DNA of 55,061 nucleotides from a virus. A model generated the notes under the pieces. That model saw nothing but the letters and a program-made list of their open reading frames with translations, ran no database searches and had not been told where the DNA came from. The DNA lies in IMG/VR virus record IMGVR_UViG_3300021420_000042, positions 1 to 55,061 of that record; one strand, given 5' to 3'. The translations under genes and the position numbers were made by a program. Of the stretch, positions 31,541 through 38,968 are shown piece after piece (position 1 is the first letter of the stretch; each line of letters opens with the position of its first letter).

Positions 31541-31771
31541 CTAATGCTTTTTGCCTGGCTTGCCGTGGTCCCGCTGTGGTCCCGGATTGGTGCTTTCGGA
31601 CGTGGTGCGGCGTTTGCTGGCCTCGATCCACGCGTCCAGATCGTTGGTGTCATAGAGGACCCGACCGGCCGGTTTGCTGTAGGCCGGGCCACCGCCAGTG
31701 ACGCGCAAGTTATTTAGCGTGCTGACCCCGCAGGGGATGTAGGCTGCCGCTTGGTGAACGTTCAATCGCAC
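31541..31771 (-). CDS. xis: Excisionase-like HTH protein
   Basis: 76 residues. RLNVHQAAAYIPCGVSTLNN, then GGGPAYSKPAGRVLYDTNDL and DAWIEASKRR form the winged helix-turn-helix of MerR/AlpA/Xis-like proteins. Its place 45 bases past attP and close to integrase makes directionality control the natural role. The right arm-type site at 31563-31583 lies within its 3' end. Confidence 0.75.
   Translation of the reverse strand: MRLNVHQAAAYIPCGVSTLNNLRVTGGGPAYSKPAGRVLYDTNDLDAWIEASKRRTTSESTNPGPQRDHGKPGKKH
31563..31583 (+). repeat. Predicted arm-type integrase site, right arm
   Basis: Second copy of the 21-bp sequence at 31299-31319. The two copies flank the tRNA-derived core about 130 and 70 bases away. 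Confidence 0.65.
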
Positions 31772-31789
31772 GATGCTTACTCCTACTCT

Positions 31790-32011
31790 TTACGCCGCCT
31801 TGCCCCGCGCCGCTGCCACCGCGATGGCATCGAGCCTGGCGCGGACCTCGACGTGCCGTCCGGCCTTGATCGCACCGTAAGGCGTGACGCCGCCGAACGC
31901 GGGGTTGCCGGTGAGCAGCCACGCCGACGCATCGACCGCTCCCATGATGACGACCGCCTCGTTATAGATGTCAGCCCGGTGCTGGGCGTTCTTGAAGATC
32001 AGAAACGCCAT
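31790..32011 (-). CDS. Stand-alone DUF2384 (MbcA/ParS/Xre antitoxin C-domain) protein
   Basis: 73 residues from the ATG at 32011. IYNEAVVIMGAVDASAWLLT, then GNPAFGGVTPYGAIKAGRHV matches the toxin-binding domain of Xre/MbcA/ParS antitoxins (A..WL.tpNp..GG.tP...l..G...V...L). The HTH half is absent and no RES-type toxin gene is next to it. It may neutralise a host toxin or be a remnant. Confidence 0.6.
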   Translation of the reverse strand: MAFLIFKNAQHRADIYNEAVVIMGAVDASAWLLTGNPAFGGVTPYGAIKAGRHVEVRARLDAIAVAAARGKAA

Positions 32012-32420
32012 TCTCTCTCGCCTTCCTTCGTTCCGCATTGAGCCGGTCGCGCACCGTGATCCGGCGTAGCAGGCCAAACCGCAGGCCGGCCGTATCCTCT
32101 GGCGCCCGCGCCGACGCCTCGTTGACCGCTTCCTGGCAGTCCTCGATCGCGTTGCCGTAGGCGTAGCACAGACAGGGAACATTGTTCTTGGTCCAGGTGA
32201 TGATGTCAACGCAACGCTCGCAAGTTTTAATGGTCGTGAGATCGCCGTCCCATTTGCCGCGGACATGTTCGTATTGCTCGCCTGGCTTAATCTCACCGCC
32301 GCACTCGCCGCACTTGTGCAGCTTCCTGGCGCGGCGGATTTCACGATGGAAAAACTCTGGCGCGTCGTAGTCGCAGTAGCAAGAATCCGCCATCTCGTTC
32401 CAGGCGTCGCTGTGGGTCAT
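31971..32420 (-). CDS. Zinc-binding hypothetical protein
   Basis: 149 residues from the ATG at 32420. It has an N-terminal ADSCYCDYDAPEFFH segment and a zinc site HKCGECGGEIKPGEQYEHVR ... TCERC. The C-terminus (about 40 bases) overlaps the DUF2384 gene. Proteins of this kind occur in many phages without known role. Start supported by its position next to the gene at 32417. Confidence 0.6.
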   Translation of the reverse strand: MTHSDAWNEMADSCYCDYDAPEFFHREIRRARKLHKCGECGGEIKPGEQYEHVRGKWDGDLTTIKTCERCVDIITWTKNNVPCLCYAYGNAIEDCQEAVNEASARAPEDTAGLRFGLLRRITVRDRLNAERRKARENGVSDLQERPAPG

Positions 32421-32911
32421 AATTGACTGTCCAGCACTTTTGCGAACTGGTCGTCTGACAATAGTTCCGATACCGTCATTGTATCGCGGGTCGGTTGACC
32501 GTTGCGCAGGCTTGCCTCTTTGAGTCTGCGACACATACTGCCCTCTTTGTCGCGCACATCGAGTTCATACCAAGCGATGGTGCCCCATGGGACACCGTCG
32601 CTGGTGAATGTTTTGAACACCAAGCGGACGCTGCGAAGATCGTCTTTTGCGTCACTCAAATCCTTGTCGCTCACGCCGGTTGGCGGATGATCTTTTGTCA
32701 CGCGCATTTTCGGCGGTACAATTTTTTTTACATCGGCTAAGAGCGCCCGTTCGATGGCGTGTTTGTTCAAAGCGTTTCTGAGTGTGTCCTTAGCAACGCG
32801 GGTTGAAAAAATAGCGTACAGATCGCAGTTGCGATTCTCGGCCAGCTTGGCGGCAAGGTCTTTGATGATGGCGTTGTATGTGTCAATGACGATGCGTCGT
32901 TTGTCGCTCAT
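32417..32911 (-). CDS. Hypothetical protein
   Basis: 164 residues. The N-terminal half is helical (DTYNAIIKDLAAKLAENRNC); the second half, DLRSVRLVFKTFTSDGVPWG then TIAWYELDVRD, is beta-rich. The region is lower in GC than most of the window. Overlaps its neighbours by four bases on both sides. No family recognised. Confidence 0.55.
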   Translation of the reverse strand: MSDKRRIVIDTYNAIIKDLAAKLAENRNCDLYAIFSTRVAKDTLRNALNKHAIERALLADVKKIVPPKMRVTKDHPPTGVSDKDLSDAKDDLRSVRLVFKTFTSDGVPWGTIAWYELDVRDKEGSMCRRLKEASLRNGQPTRDTMTVSELLSDDQFAKVLDSQL

Positions 32912-33006
32912 GGTGCTACTCCAACCATCGCCGATTTTAGATCAGCGATTTCTTTTATCAAAGTTTTTATCTGTTGATTTCTTTCATGCTTATCCGGTTT
33001 AGACAC
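32908..33006 (-). CDS. Small coiled-coil protein (32 residues, GTG start)
   Basis: SKPDKHERNQQIKTLIKEIA, then DLKSAMVGVAP. A GTG start preceded by AGGG and a stop overlapping the next ATG support it. The product is one amphipathic helix. No family recognised. Confidence 0.4.
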   Translation of the reverse strand: MSKPDKHERNQQIKTLIKEIADLKSAMVGVAP

Positions 33007-33025
33007 ACAGCCCTATATCTTGTGG

Positions 33026-33121
33026 TCACTCAAATCCCAGCGCAGCAAGTCGGCGGCACCAAGAGATAGAGCCAGAGATCAACGGCGAGCGACCAAATGT
33101 TTGTCCTGTGAGGTCAATCAT
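33026..33121 (-). CDS. Short frame matching N-terminus of a phage zinc/HNH-type protein
   Basis: 31 residues starting MIDLTGQTFGRSPLISGS. 'DLTGQ.FGRL.V' opens a large family of phage proteins with zinc-binding and HNH or AP2 domains, but here the frame stops soon after. The ATG overlaps the stop of the DUF1643 gene. It is likely a truncated relic, possibly still translated. Confidence 0.4.
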   Translation of the reverse strand: MIDLTGQTFGRSPLISGSISWCRRLAALGFE

Positions 33122-33711
33122 GGATACGGCTCAAGCTTGGTGTCGCCGGCTAGAAAAAGCGGATGCTTGGGTTTTTTCAGGAGCGTTTTGCCAAGGCAAA
33201 ACATCCGGCTCAGATAGCCGGCATCGATCAGCGCTTGCTTCGCTTCATCGCCGTAGTGCGCCAACGTTTTAGCCGGTGCCAGAATGCCATGACACATGAT
33301 GATTTTGTCGGCGTGGTGCGCAAAGCGCAGGATCGTTTCCATGTTGCGGTCGGAGCGCGGCGTCACGGCCAGAAGATCGTTGGGATGGGTGGCGCGATAA
33401 TCCATCACGTTGCAGATTACCGCGTGCGAGTAGCCCCATGATTTTGAAAATCCTATGATGCGCGTGACGGTCGGATCGTTGACCTCCGCGGTCGCAGTCG
33501 ATGGATTCATGCCAATCCATAACAGATAAGGCGAGGCGTGGTCGCCGGCATCCCAGAGCCGGCGCAGCCACAGCCGGTATTGTTCCTTGTCGCCGTAGTA
33601 TTCCGCGGCGCCAGTGACACCCTTGGGCAGTGCGGTCGAGACCTTGCCGCCAGGATCGTGACGCGGCGGACCTGGATCGGCAAACCAGCCTTGGTCAAGT
33701 CGGCAGTTCAT
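33118..33711 (-). CDS. DUF1643 family protein
   Basis: 197 residues from the ATG at 33711. The family pattern is clear: YRLWLRRLWD, then LLWIGMNPSTATAEVNDPTV, then the FSKSWGYSHAVICNVMDYRA stretch and a C-terminal KKPKHPLFL. DUF1643 proteins are common in phages and prophages and may be nucleotide-processing or DNA-modification-linked, but no activity is established to my knowledge. Overlaps the gene upstream by four bases. Confidence 0.8.
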   Translation of the reverse strand: MNCRLDQGWFADPGPPRHDPGGKVSTALPKGVTGAAEYYGDKEQYRLWLRRLWDAGDHASPYLLWIGMNPSTATAEVNDPTVTRIIGFSKSWGYSHAVICNVMDYRATHPNDLLAVTPRSDRNMETILRFAHHADKIIMCHGILAPAKTLAHYGDEAKQALIDAGYLSRMFCLGKTLLKKPKHPLFLAGDTKLEPYP

Positions 33712-33977
33712 GCCACATCCCAATTGTCTTTGGTGGCGAATTCCATCGTCAGGCCACCGGTCCGCTCCGAGATGATTTCGTTCTCGAACTCATGACGGTT
33801 TTGCAGCCGCCAGTCTTTGCCGAGTTGTTTTTTGGTTTCTGCCAGCGACGCTGCTACGGCCTTTTCGATGGCGTCTTTGGTTGGGTAAATCCCGACTGGC
33901 AATGAATAGGTAGACATGGCGCTGCGTTCGCCATCGGTCAGACGAATTTTCAATTCGATTTCAAACGGTCCGTTCAT
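33708..33977 (-). CDS. Small hypothetical protein
   Basis: 89 residues from the ATG at 33977: FEIELKIRLTDGERSAMSTY, then IYPTKDAIEKAVAASLAETK and GKDWRLQNRHEFENE. An alternating beta-alpha unit. It overlaps its neighbours by four bases (ATGA pattern). No family recognised. Confidence 0.55.
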   Translation of the reverse strand: MNGPFEIELKIRLTDGERSAMSTYSLPVGIYPTKDAIEKAVAASLAETKKQLGKDWRLQNRHEFENEIISERTGGLTMEFATKDNWDVA

Positions 33978-34174
33978 GTGTGATCGCCCCAGCCGTTGGC
34001 GCCTTCCCAGTGGGCCAGCCACAGCGTGACAAAGATCACGACCGGCAGGATGGCGAAATGAACCATGAAGCTTGCGATGGTTGGCGCGCCCATGAAGCCG
34101 GCAGTGCCCCAGATGGCGAAGCCCAGAATGGTGGATGGCTTGCGGTGCAGGTGTGGCATTGATGGTAGTGTCAT
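33974..34174 (-). CDS. Small membrane protein
   Basis: 66 residues from the ATG at 34174 with two hydrophobic segments: ILGFAIWGTAGFMGAPTIAS and FMVHFAILPVVIFVTLWLAH. The short charged ends suit an inner-membrane protein. It could be a holin-like or superinfection-exclusion protein, but it is far from the endolysin, so the role is open. Confidence 0.55.
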   Translation of the reverse strand: MTLPSMPHLHRKPSTILGFAIWGTAGFMGAPTIASFMVHFAILPVVIFVTLWLAHWEGANGWGDHT

Positions 34175-34187
34175 GGGCGCGCCTCGT

Positions 34188-34655
34188 TTATTGCGTGACT
34201 CGCTGGCGAAGCTGCACGATGGTGCCGCTTTTGAGGTGCCAAAATTGCAGCCCGGCAAGGCCGCAAATGACGATCGACAACAACATCCATGCCAGCGATG
34301 CCATCGACAATGCGCCGGTCGATGCTTTGTTGATCGCGTGCATGAAATAGGTGTTGGCGGCGGCGTAAAGGCACAGCGTGGCGCAGTACAGATATTCCAG
34401 CGAACTGACGTTCTCGAATCCGATCACGTCGTCGCCGCTTTGAACACGCTCTTGTGCGGTTGCGTGGTGTGCGGTCTGGGCGCGAAACAACTGCGAGACG
34501 GCGATGGCGGCCAGTCCGGCATCGAGGATGAACTTGTAGAGGTAGTAGTCAGACATCGCGCCTGACACCATCGAGTTGCAGACGAAATCGATCAGCGCCA
34601 TCGGTATCAGATAGATGGCGACGATTAGATTGAAGCCGAATCTGTTGAGGTGCAT
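34188..34655 (-). CDS. Membrane protein with about four helices
   Basis: 155 residues. Hydrophobic segments at roughly residues 8-28, 44-58, 86-106 and 116-138 (for example FNLIVAIYLIPMALIDFV and MASLAWMLLSIVICGLAGLQ). No family recognised. With the small membrane protein next to it, it may form a pair expressed in the early leftward transcript. Confidence 0.6.
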   Translation of the reverse strand: MHLNRFGFNLIVAIYLIPMALIDFVCNSMVSGAMSDYYLYKFILDAGLAAIAVSQLFRAQTAHHATAQERVQSGDDVIGFENVSSLEYLYCATLCLYAAANTYFMHAINKASTGALSMASLAWMLLSIVICGLAGLQFWHLKSGTIVQLRQRVTQ

Positions 34656-34693
34656 GTTGGTTCTCCTACGTGTTGCCCATCACCATTTCAATT

Positions 34694-35374
34694 TCAGTGA
34701 AGCGCGATCGGCGGGTCAGACACATGCAGCGTGCGTCGTGCGCGCAGTTGTCGGCACACCGCTGCGATCTGTTCATCCCAGGTCAGCCGCAGCATGATCT
34801 GGACCAGCTTGGCGTGGTTGGCGCTCTTTGGTGTTGACATGCCGGCGCGTTGCGCCTCATCGATCAGTTCGGCTTTCCACAATAGCGACAGCGTTGCTTC
34901 CGGGATTGGCTGATCCCAGATCGCTTGGTTGCGTTCAACGATGTCGAGTTGATCTGGCAGCGGGCCATAAGGGTTGGGCGGCCGATCAACAAGACCGATG
35001 CCGACCGAGATTATATTGTGGCGGACGCATTCTGCATCCTTGATGTGCCGGTGCGGTGAGATGATCCACAATTCGGGGACCGCCATGCGGAACATGTTGA
35101 TCTGGTGAACGAGGCGCTTGGTATCGTCGCGATCGGATTTGATTTCGATGGCGATGATGTTGGCTGGTTCGATAAAGGCGATGTCGGCGCGAGCCGTGCC
35201 GCGATCAAAGACCAGTTCGTGCAGCACGCGGGCGGTTGGCCACTTGGGCCGGCCCCAGCGCTCGACCGCTTCGCGGATCATAATTTCCTGATCCGAGCGA
35301 TACACGTTTCGCCAGCCTGGTAACAGGACGGCCCGCGCCGCGGCGTCAGGTGTGGTTTCGTGGATCAGGCCCAT
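34694..35374 (-). CDS. PD-(D/E)XK nuclease-like protein, sce7726 type
   Basis: 226 residues from the ATG at 35374. After an N-terminal helix (REAVERWGRPKWPTARVLHE) comes ARADIAFIEPANIIAIEIKS: Asp, then Glu-Ile-Lys of the PD-(D/E)XK core, followed by KRLVHQINMFRMAVPELWII. This matches the sce7726/MmcB-like nuclease fold. The C-terminal 90 residues are a helical domain with an HTH-like segment (LRLTWDEQIAAVCRQLRARR). A role in DNA repair, recombination or defence is plausible. Confidence 0.65.
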   Translation of the reverse strand: MGLIHETTPDAAARAVLLPGWRNVYRSDQEIMIREAVERWGRPKWPTARVLHELVFDRGTARADIAFIEPANIIAIEIKSDRDDTKRLVHQINMFRMAVPELWIISPHRHIKDAECVRHNIISVGIGLVDRPPNPYGPLPDQLDIVERNQAIWDQPIPEATLSLLWKAELIDEAQRAGMSTPKSANHAKLVQIMLRLTWDEQIAAVCRQLRARRTLHVSDPPIALH

Positions 35375-35583
35375 CACGCAGCCCTCTCGACGCGCACTGG
35401 CACGACGCGCCAGCCGGCTTTGCGCGCTCGCAACCACATTGATTTCGGCCGGTTGTCGAGGTTTGCCCCATCGCGCTCGCGGAATAATTCGCTGATCAAC
35501 ACGCGCACCGTGTCGGCGCGGAATCCGATATGGCTTGGTTGGATGTCGCCATATAATTCGCCGCAAAACATTCGGATACCCAT
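35374..35583 (-). CDS. Small hypothetical protein
   Basis: 69 residues from the ATG at 35583: FCGELYGDIQPSHIGFRADT, then VRVLISELFRERDGANLDN. Basic C-terminus. It shares its last base region with the start of the nuclease gene. No family recognised. Confidence 0.5.
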   Translation of the reverse strand: MGIRMFCGELYGDIQPSHIGFRADTVRVLISELFRERDGANLDNRPKSMWLRARKAGWRVVPVRVERAA

Positions 35584-35804
35584 CACAGCACCTTCACGTC
35601 GGCGCATTCCAGAACGAGGCGGGCGCCGCATTTCATGAACGGCTTGCGGTGATAGACCAGCTTGGCCGGCCCGATGATCTCGACTTGGTGCGCATAGACC
35701 GGCTTGGCATCGGCGCGCGTTCGCGCGATGCGGATCGGCGGTTCATCGGTGCCGGTCACCGCGTTCTTGCGGATTGTCGAGGCGTTGATGCTGATCAGTT
35801 TCAT
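35583..35804 (-). CDS. Small beta-rich hypothetical protein
   Basis: 73 residues from the ATG at 35804: MKLISINASTIRKNAVTGTD, then PPIRIARTRADAKPVYAHQ and a C-terminal CGARLVLECADVKVL. Looks like one small beta-barrel. Overlaps both neighbours by one to four bases. No family recognised. Confidence 0.5.
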   Translation of the reverse strand: MKLISINASTIRKNAVTGTDEPPIRIARTRADAKPVYAHQVEIIGPAKLVYHRKPFMKCGARLVLECADVKVL

Positions 35805-36211
35805 CCGATGTTTAGCGACGCGTAGCGCGGCATGCCGTTCTTGTCCGGTGCGCAAGTCTCGATTGCCACCGGACACGTTGCGTTCGGCCGCAGTGATCGC
35901 GGCGTGCCATCGCTGCGCTTGCCATAAGCCAGATTGTTGTAACGATGCCATGCGGTGGTTTGGCCGGTATCGAACACGACGCGCACCATGGGGTGGCGAT
36001 AGTCCGGCAGGAACACGCCGTTGCGCGTCATGCTGGTGAATTCGTCGGCGTCGAAATTGAGCGGCATCCGCGTCATCGGCGCCAGCTTGTCCATGGCGTC
36101 GGCCGCTGCCGTCGCCGGCACGCCAAGCAATGCGGCAAGACCGGCCGCGATATGGCGGCGATTGAGGATCAACTTGGCTGGTCGTTCGCGATAGCCGATC
36201 AGGTCGTTCAT
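35801..36211 (-). CDS. Hypothetical protein
   Basis: 136 residues from the ATG at 36211. An early hydrophobic stretch (RRHIAAGLAALLGVPATAAA) could be a membrane anchor. The rest includes HPMVRVVFDTGQTTAWHRYN and two Cys residues (CPVAIETC). The upstream extension is antisense-like. Function unknown. Confidence 0.5.
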   Translation of the reverse strand: MNDLIGYRERPAKLILNRRHIAAGLAALLGVPATAAADAMDKLAPMTRMPLNFDADEFTSMTRNGVFLPDYRHPMVRVVFDTGQTTAWHRYNNLAYGKRSDGTPRSLRPNATCPVAIETCAPDKNGMPRYASLNIG

Positions 36212-36693
36212 GCTGCGCTCCGTAGCAGTTGCCGTGGCAGGCCCATGGTTTTCAGGTCGGTGATGGTTTCGTGCGCGGACCTGTGCGTAATCCAAGTGCC
36301 GCCCTTGGCGACCCAAAGGTCGCGATATTTATCCCAGTCATCGATCAGCACATCACCAGGCTGGCAATACGAACTCTTGTCGCGCGATCGACAACAGATG
36401 ATCGGAACGTGGCTGCCGATATGGCGCACGGCCCATTCTGTTTTGTTGCGCGTTGCTTCCTCTGCGATCGAATCCGGGATGCCGGTCAGAATTGTCGGAT
36501 GGAACGGCGCGATGAAATTCCACAGCGTCCACATGTCCGGCATCTGCGGAATGCCGGCGTAGAAATTCTTTTCCAGCCGCACCGCGCGCCAGTCCACGTT
36601 GTCGTCTACCTTGCTGCACTTGATGCCGAACGTCGCGAAATAATGCGCGTCGAAATCCGCCAGCACGCCGTCCTGATCGACAAAGAGGTGCAT
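36208..36693 (-). CDS. 5'(3')-deoxyribonucleotidase (HAD family)
   Basis: 161 residues; the ATG at 36693 overlaps the stop of the gene before it. HAD motif I is FVDQDGVLADFD, motif II lies in PTILTGIPDS, and motif IV is DVLIDDWDKY. This matches 5'-nucleotidases of the NT5C type, which dephosphorylate dNMPs. With the HD hydrolase, deoxyribosyltransferase and dATP/dGTP diphosphohydrolase it adds to the phage's nucleotide enzymes. Confidence 0.75.
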   Translation of the reverse strand: MHLFVDQDGVLADFDAHYFATFGIKCSKVDDNVDWRAVRLEKNFYAGIPQMPDMWTLWNFIAPFHPTILTGIPDSIAEEATRNKTEWAVRHIGSHVPIICCRSRDKSSYCQPGDVLIDDWDKYRDLWVAKGGTWITHRSAHETITDLKTMGLPRQLLRSAA

Positions 36694-37658
36694 CACGCGG
36701 CCATCATTTCTCGTTGTGTGTTTGGCACGTCAACGCAGCGCGCTTCGACCGTCATCGCCGCGGCGGCCGACCATGGATTACTGCGAATACCGCGTCGTGG
36801 CGGGCGCGCCAGCACGGCGCCTTTGATCGTGCGGTCGAGGATCGGATTACCGATCCGACAGGCGCTCAGTACCGTGGTGTGGTCGGTGCGCTCGAACTGT
36901 TGCGCGATCCGGAAAAATGAAAGTCCGGTGAAGCGGCAGGCCAGCGCCATGGCGATGATGCGCGGGATGGCGATGTGCGCGATACATCTGCGGCTCAAGA
37001 TGTCTGCCGGCGTGATACCGTAAGTCCTGGCCGTGATCGCGCATATTTGCCTGATGCTGGGCCGCAGCAATATATTGCCGGTCTCTCTGGCGATCGTATG
37101 GCGCGCCAGGACCATGGCGACGGCATGGTGCGCGAGATCGAACAGCATTTTGCGCTTCTTTTGTCGTTTGATGCGCTGCAGTACCAAAAGTTCCTGCCGA
37201 TGCGACAGCCAATCTGGCCGTTGCGGTTGCGCGCGCCGCGGTCGGCGTGCCGGGCCATCACCAAAGACCTCATCGATCAACGGATCGTATCTGTCACAGG
37301 CCGCAGTCACCGTATCTTCCACAATCCGATTGAAACGGGTCGCGATATCGATCATGGGCACTTTGGTGAGGCGGCAGGCCAGCGCCATGGCGACGCGACG
37401 CGCGGCGACAAATTCAAGCCGGTTCGACTGGCCCGCCATTTCGTTAAGCGTGACCTTGAAGATGTGACCGACATACTCGCTGATTTCCTCGACACTCAGT
37501 TGTGCCGGTTCGGCCGCTGGCAGCGCGTGCGCGTTTTTTAACGGCCACTCCTTGGTCATGTTTTGATGCCGGCATTTGACCACGACGACGGCCAACTTGG
37601 TGGCAGCACGGATGTGCTGTCGCCGTTTGGCCCATTGCCGTTTGCTCAGAGGTTTCAT
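36693..37658 (-). CDS. Protein with two DnaA domain-IV-like modules
   Basis: 321 residues from the ATG at 37658. Near residues 230-300 lies a good DnaA domain IV: ICAITARTYGITPADILSRR, then IPRIIAMALACRFTGLSFFR and the signature DHTTVLSACR. A weaker copy is at about 75-145 (RRVAMALACRLTKVPMIDIA), without the conserved DHTTV. No AAA+ domain is present. Domain IV binds DnaA boxes, so this could mark or regulate the phage origin, or titrate host DnaA. The N-terminus is basic. Confidence 0.65.
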   Translation of the reverse strand: MKPLSKRQWAKRRQHIRAATKLAVVVVKCRHQNMTKEWPLKNAHALPAAEPAQLSVEEISEYVGHIFKVTLNEMAGQSNRLEFVAARRVAMALACRLTKVPMIDIATRFNRIVEDTVTAACDRYDPLIDEVFGDGPARRPRRAQPQRPDWLSHRQELLVLQRIKRQKKRKMLFDLAHHAVAMVLARHTIARETGNILLRPSIRQICAITARTYGITPADILSRRCIAHIAIPRIIAMALACRFTGLSFFRIAQQFERTDHTTVLSACRIGNPILDRTIKGAVLARPPRRGIRSNPWSAAAAMTVEARCVDVPNTQREMMAA

Positions 37659-37915
37659 GCGGCCTGATCCATGCGTTCCAGTATCAGTTCGATCAGGGCG
37701 GCAGACGGCGGCGGATAGCGCTTCGCCAAATCGGCGAGCGGGACGTGATCGAATTCTGACTGGAATATTTTGTGCGCGACCAGCACGTTGGTGCTCTGCC
37801 ATTGCTTCGATGCGTCGCCAAGCGACATGGTCGCCCATTTTTGTCCGATCGGTCCGCGCAGTCCTTTGATCCAAACAAAGAACGGCCCATCTTCGATGTG
37901 ATCAAGCGCGTTCAT
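37655..37915 (-). CDS. Small hypothetical protein
   Basis: 86 residues from the ATG at 37915: NALDHIEDGPFFVWIKGLRG, then NVLVAHKIFQSEFDHVPLAD. The PPPSAALIELILERMDQAA end is helical. It overlaps both neighbours by four bases. Function unknown. Confidence 0.55.
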   Translation of the reverse strand: MNALDHIEDGPFFVWIKGLRGPIGQKWATMSLGDASKQWQSTNVLVAHKIFQSEFDHVPLADLAKRYPPPSAALIELILERMDQAA

Positions 37916-38160
37916 GCGATGTCCTTTTTGCGCGCGGCACATGCCGCGGTCATTGTCAGATAATCCGGATCGTTTTTTTCGATGCCGAGGTTGAGGCGGA
38001 CGATGGCTTGGTCGCGCCACCACTGTTCCAGATCGGCCACGGTCTGAGCGTAGCTGGCCGCCAGACACGCAAGTCGTACATAAGCGTCGCGCTGTGCGGC
38101 GAGGGCGTCGATCTCTTGGTCGGTCGCTTCCGCGATGAGCGCCGTTATAAATCCGATCAT
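37912..38160 (-). CDS. Small hypothetical protein
   Basis: 82 residues from the ATG at 38160. Helical: FITALIAEATDQEIDALAAQ, then YVRLACLAASYAQTVADLEQ. The start overlaps the stop of the frame at 38157-38366. No clear Shine-Dalgarno. Function unknown. Confidence 0.45.
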   Translation of the reverse strand: MIGFITALIAEATDQEIDALAAQRDAYVRLACLAASYAQTVADLEQWWRDQAIVRLNLGIEKNDPDYLTMTAACAARKKDIA

Positions 38161-38366
38161 GGGCGCCAACGATGGAGCGTAAGTGCGGCCGGCAACGGCG
38201 AGCCAGTCTGACGGACACAACGGACTGGGGGAGGCGTGTCAAGCCGGGGCGTCTTACAGATGCCGGCCGCAACGCGTCCATACCCGCAAGGCCGCTTCGA
38301 TATGGAAACCAAACATCTGATCGACGGGGGGACGATCAGGGTTGTGCAGTTGTTCACATCAAGCAT
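38157..38366 (-). CDS. Possible first gene after the 38.4-kb promoter
   Basis: 69 residues: MLDVNNCTTLIVPPSIRCLV, then a Cys/Pro/Arg-rich tail. It is kept because its stop overlaps the next ATG (ATGA), the pattern of the rest of this operon. The composition is unusual and the ribosome-binding site weak, so it may be chance. Confidence 0.3.
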   Translation of the reverse strand: MLDVNNCTTLIVPPSIRCLVSISKRPCGYGRVAAGICKTPRLDTPPPVRCVRQTGSPLPAALTLHRWRP

Positions 38367-38412
38367 TGGACGCGTTTGGGTGTGGTCTCCGATGCGCGCT
38401 ATTGACGATGTA

Positions 38413-38444
38413 CGTATAATTAACCGTCTCCTATTCCCTGTCAA
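38413..38444 (-). promoter_or_regulatory. Leftward promoter with operator
   Basis: On the minus strand: TTGACA (38444-38439), 17 bases, AATTAT (38421-38416). The operator CGGTTAATTATACG (38426-38413), identical to the one at 44372, overlaps the -10 region. It would drive the genes from 38.2 kb leftwards. Confidence 0.65.
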
Positions 38445-38968
38445 GCCCCTCTGCGCATCGGCCGATGGCCGCGGTCAAAACCGCGTGACTGGATCGTCGG
38501 GTTGGACCTGATTTTCTTTTTCGGCTTGAGCCGGCGTTTCGGCACCGCCGCGAGAATGAGCGCGGCATCTTTGTAGCGGCCCTGCTTGCTGGCGATCTTG
38601 GCGCGGTGGATGGCGTCGCTGGCCTGAATATCCCTGACCCGCGCCGCCTCGCCAGTGTCGCTGTCGCGTGTCGTTACCGTGATCGCGGCGCCAGGTTTGC
38701 GGCCGAACGTTTTCAGATCGTGATCCGGCTTGCGGATAGCGAACAGATAATCGAGAGAGTTCTGCGGCGGAATGAAATCGCCAGCGATGGTGTCGTAGTT
38801 ACGAAATTCCAGTGCCGGATCGTGATCGTATTCGATCCGCACGCCGGGACCGAACGGCACGCCGTCCGGATCGGCATCGCGTTGCTGCGCCAGCACGGCA
38901 CGCTTGATCGGCTTCGGCGTCGCCTTGCGATAAAGCCCTACAAGGAACGAGCCGGCTTTCAGGATCAT
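38441..38968 (-). CDS. Hypothetical protein
   Basis: 175 residues. KATPKPIKRAVLAQQRDADP, then a FRNYDTIAGDFIPPQNSLDY segment and a basic C-terminus (KRRLKPKKKI). The basic tail suggests nucleic-acid contact. It overlaps the MGEAKRR-type gene. The promoter at 38444 lies at its 3' end. Function unknown. Confidence 0.5.
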   Translation of the reverse strand: MILKAGSFLVGLYRKATPKPIKRAVLAQQRDADPDGVPFGPGVRIEYDHDPALEFRNYDTIAGDFIPPQNSLDYLFAIRKPDHDLKTFGRKPGAAITVTTRDSDTGEAARVRDIQASDAIHRAKIASKQGRYKDAALILAAVPKRRLKPKKKIRSNPTIQSRGFDRGHRPMRRGA

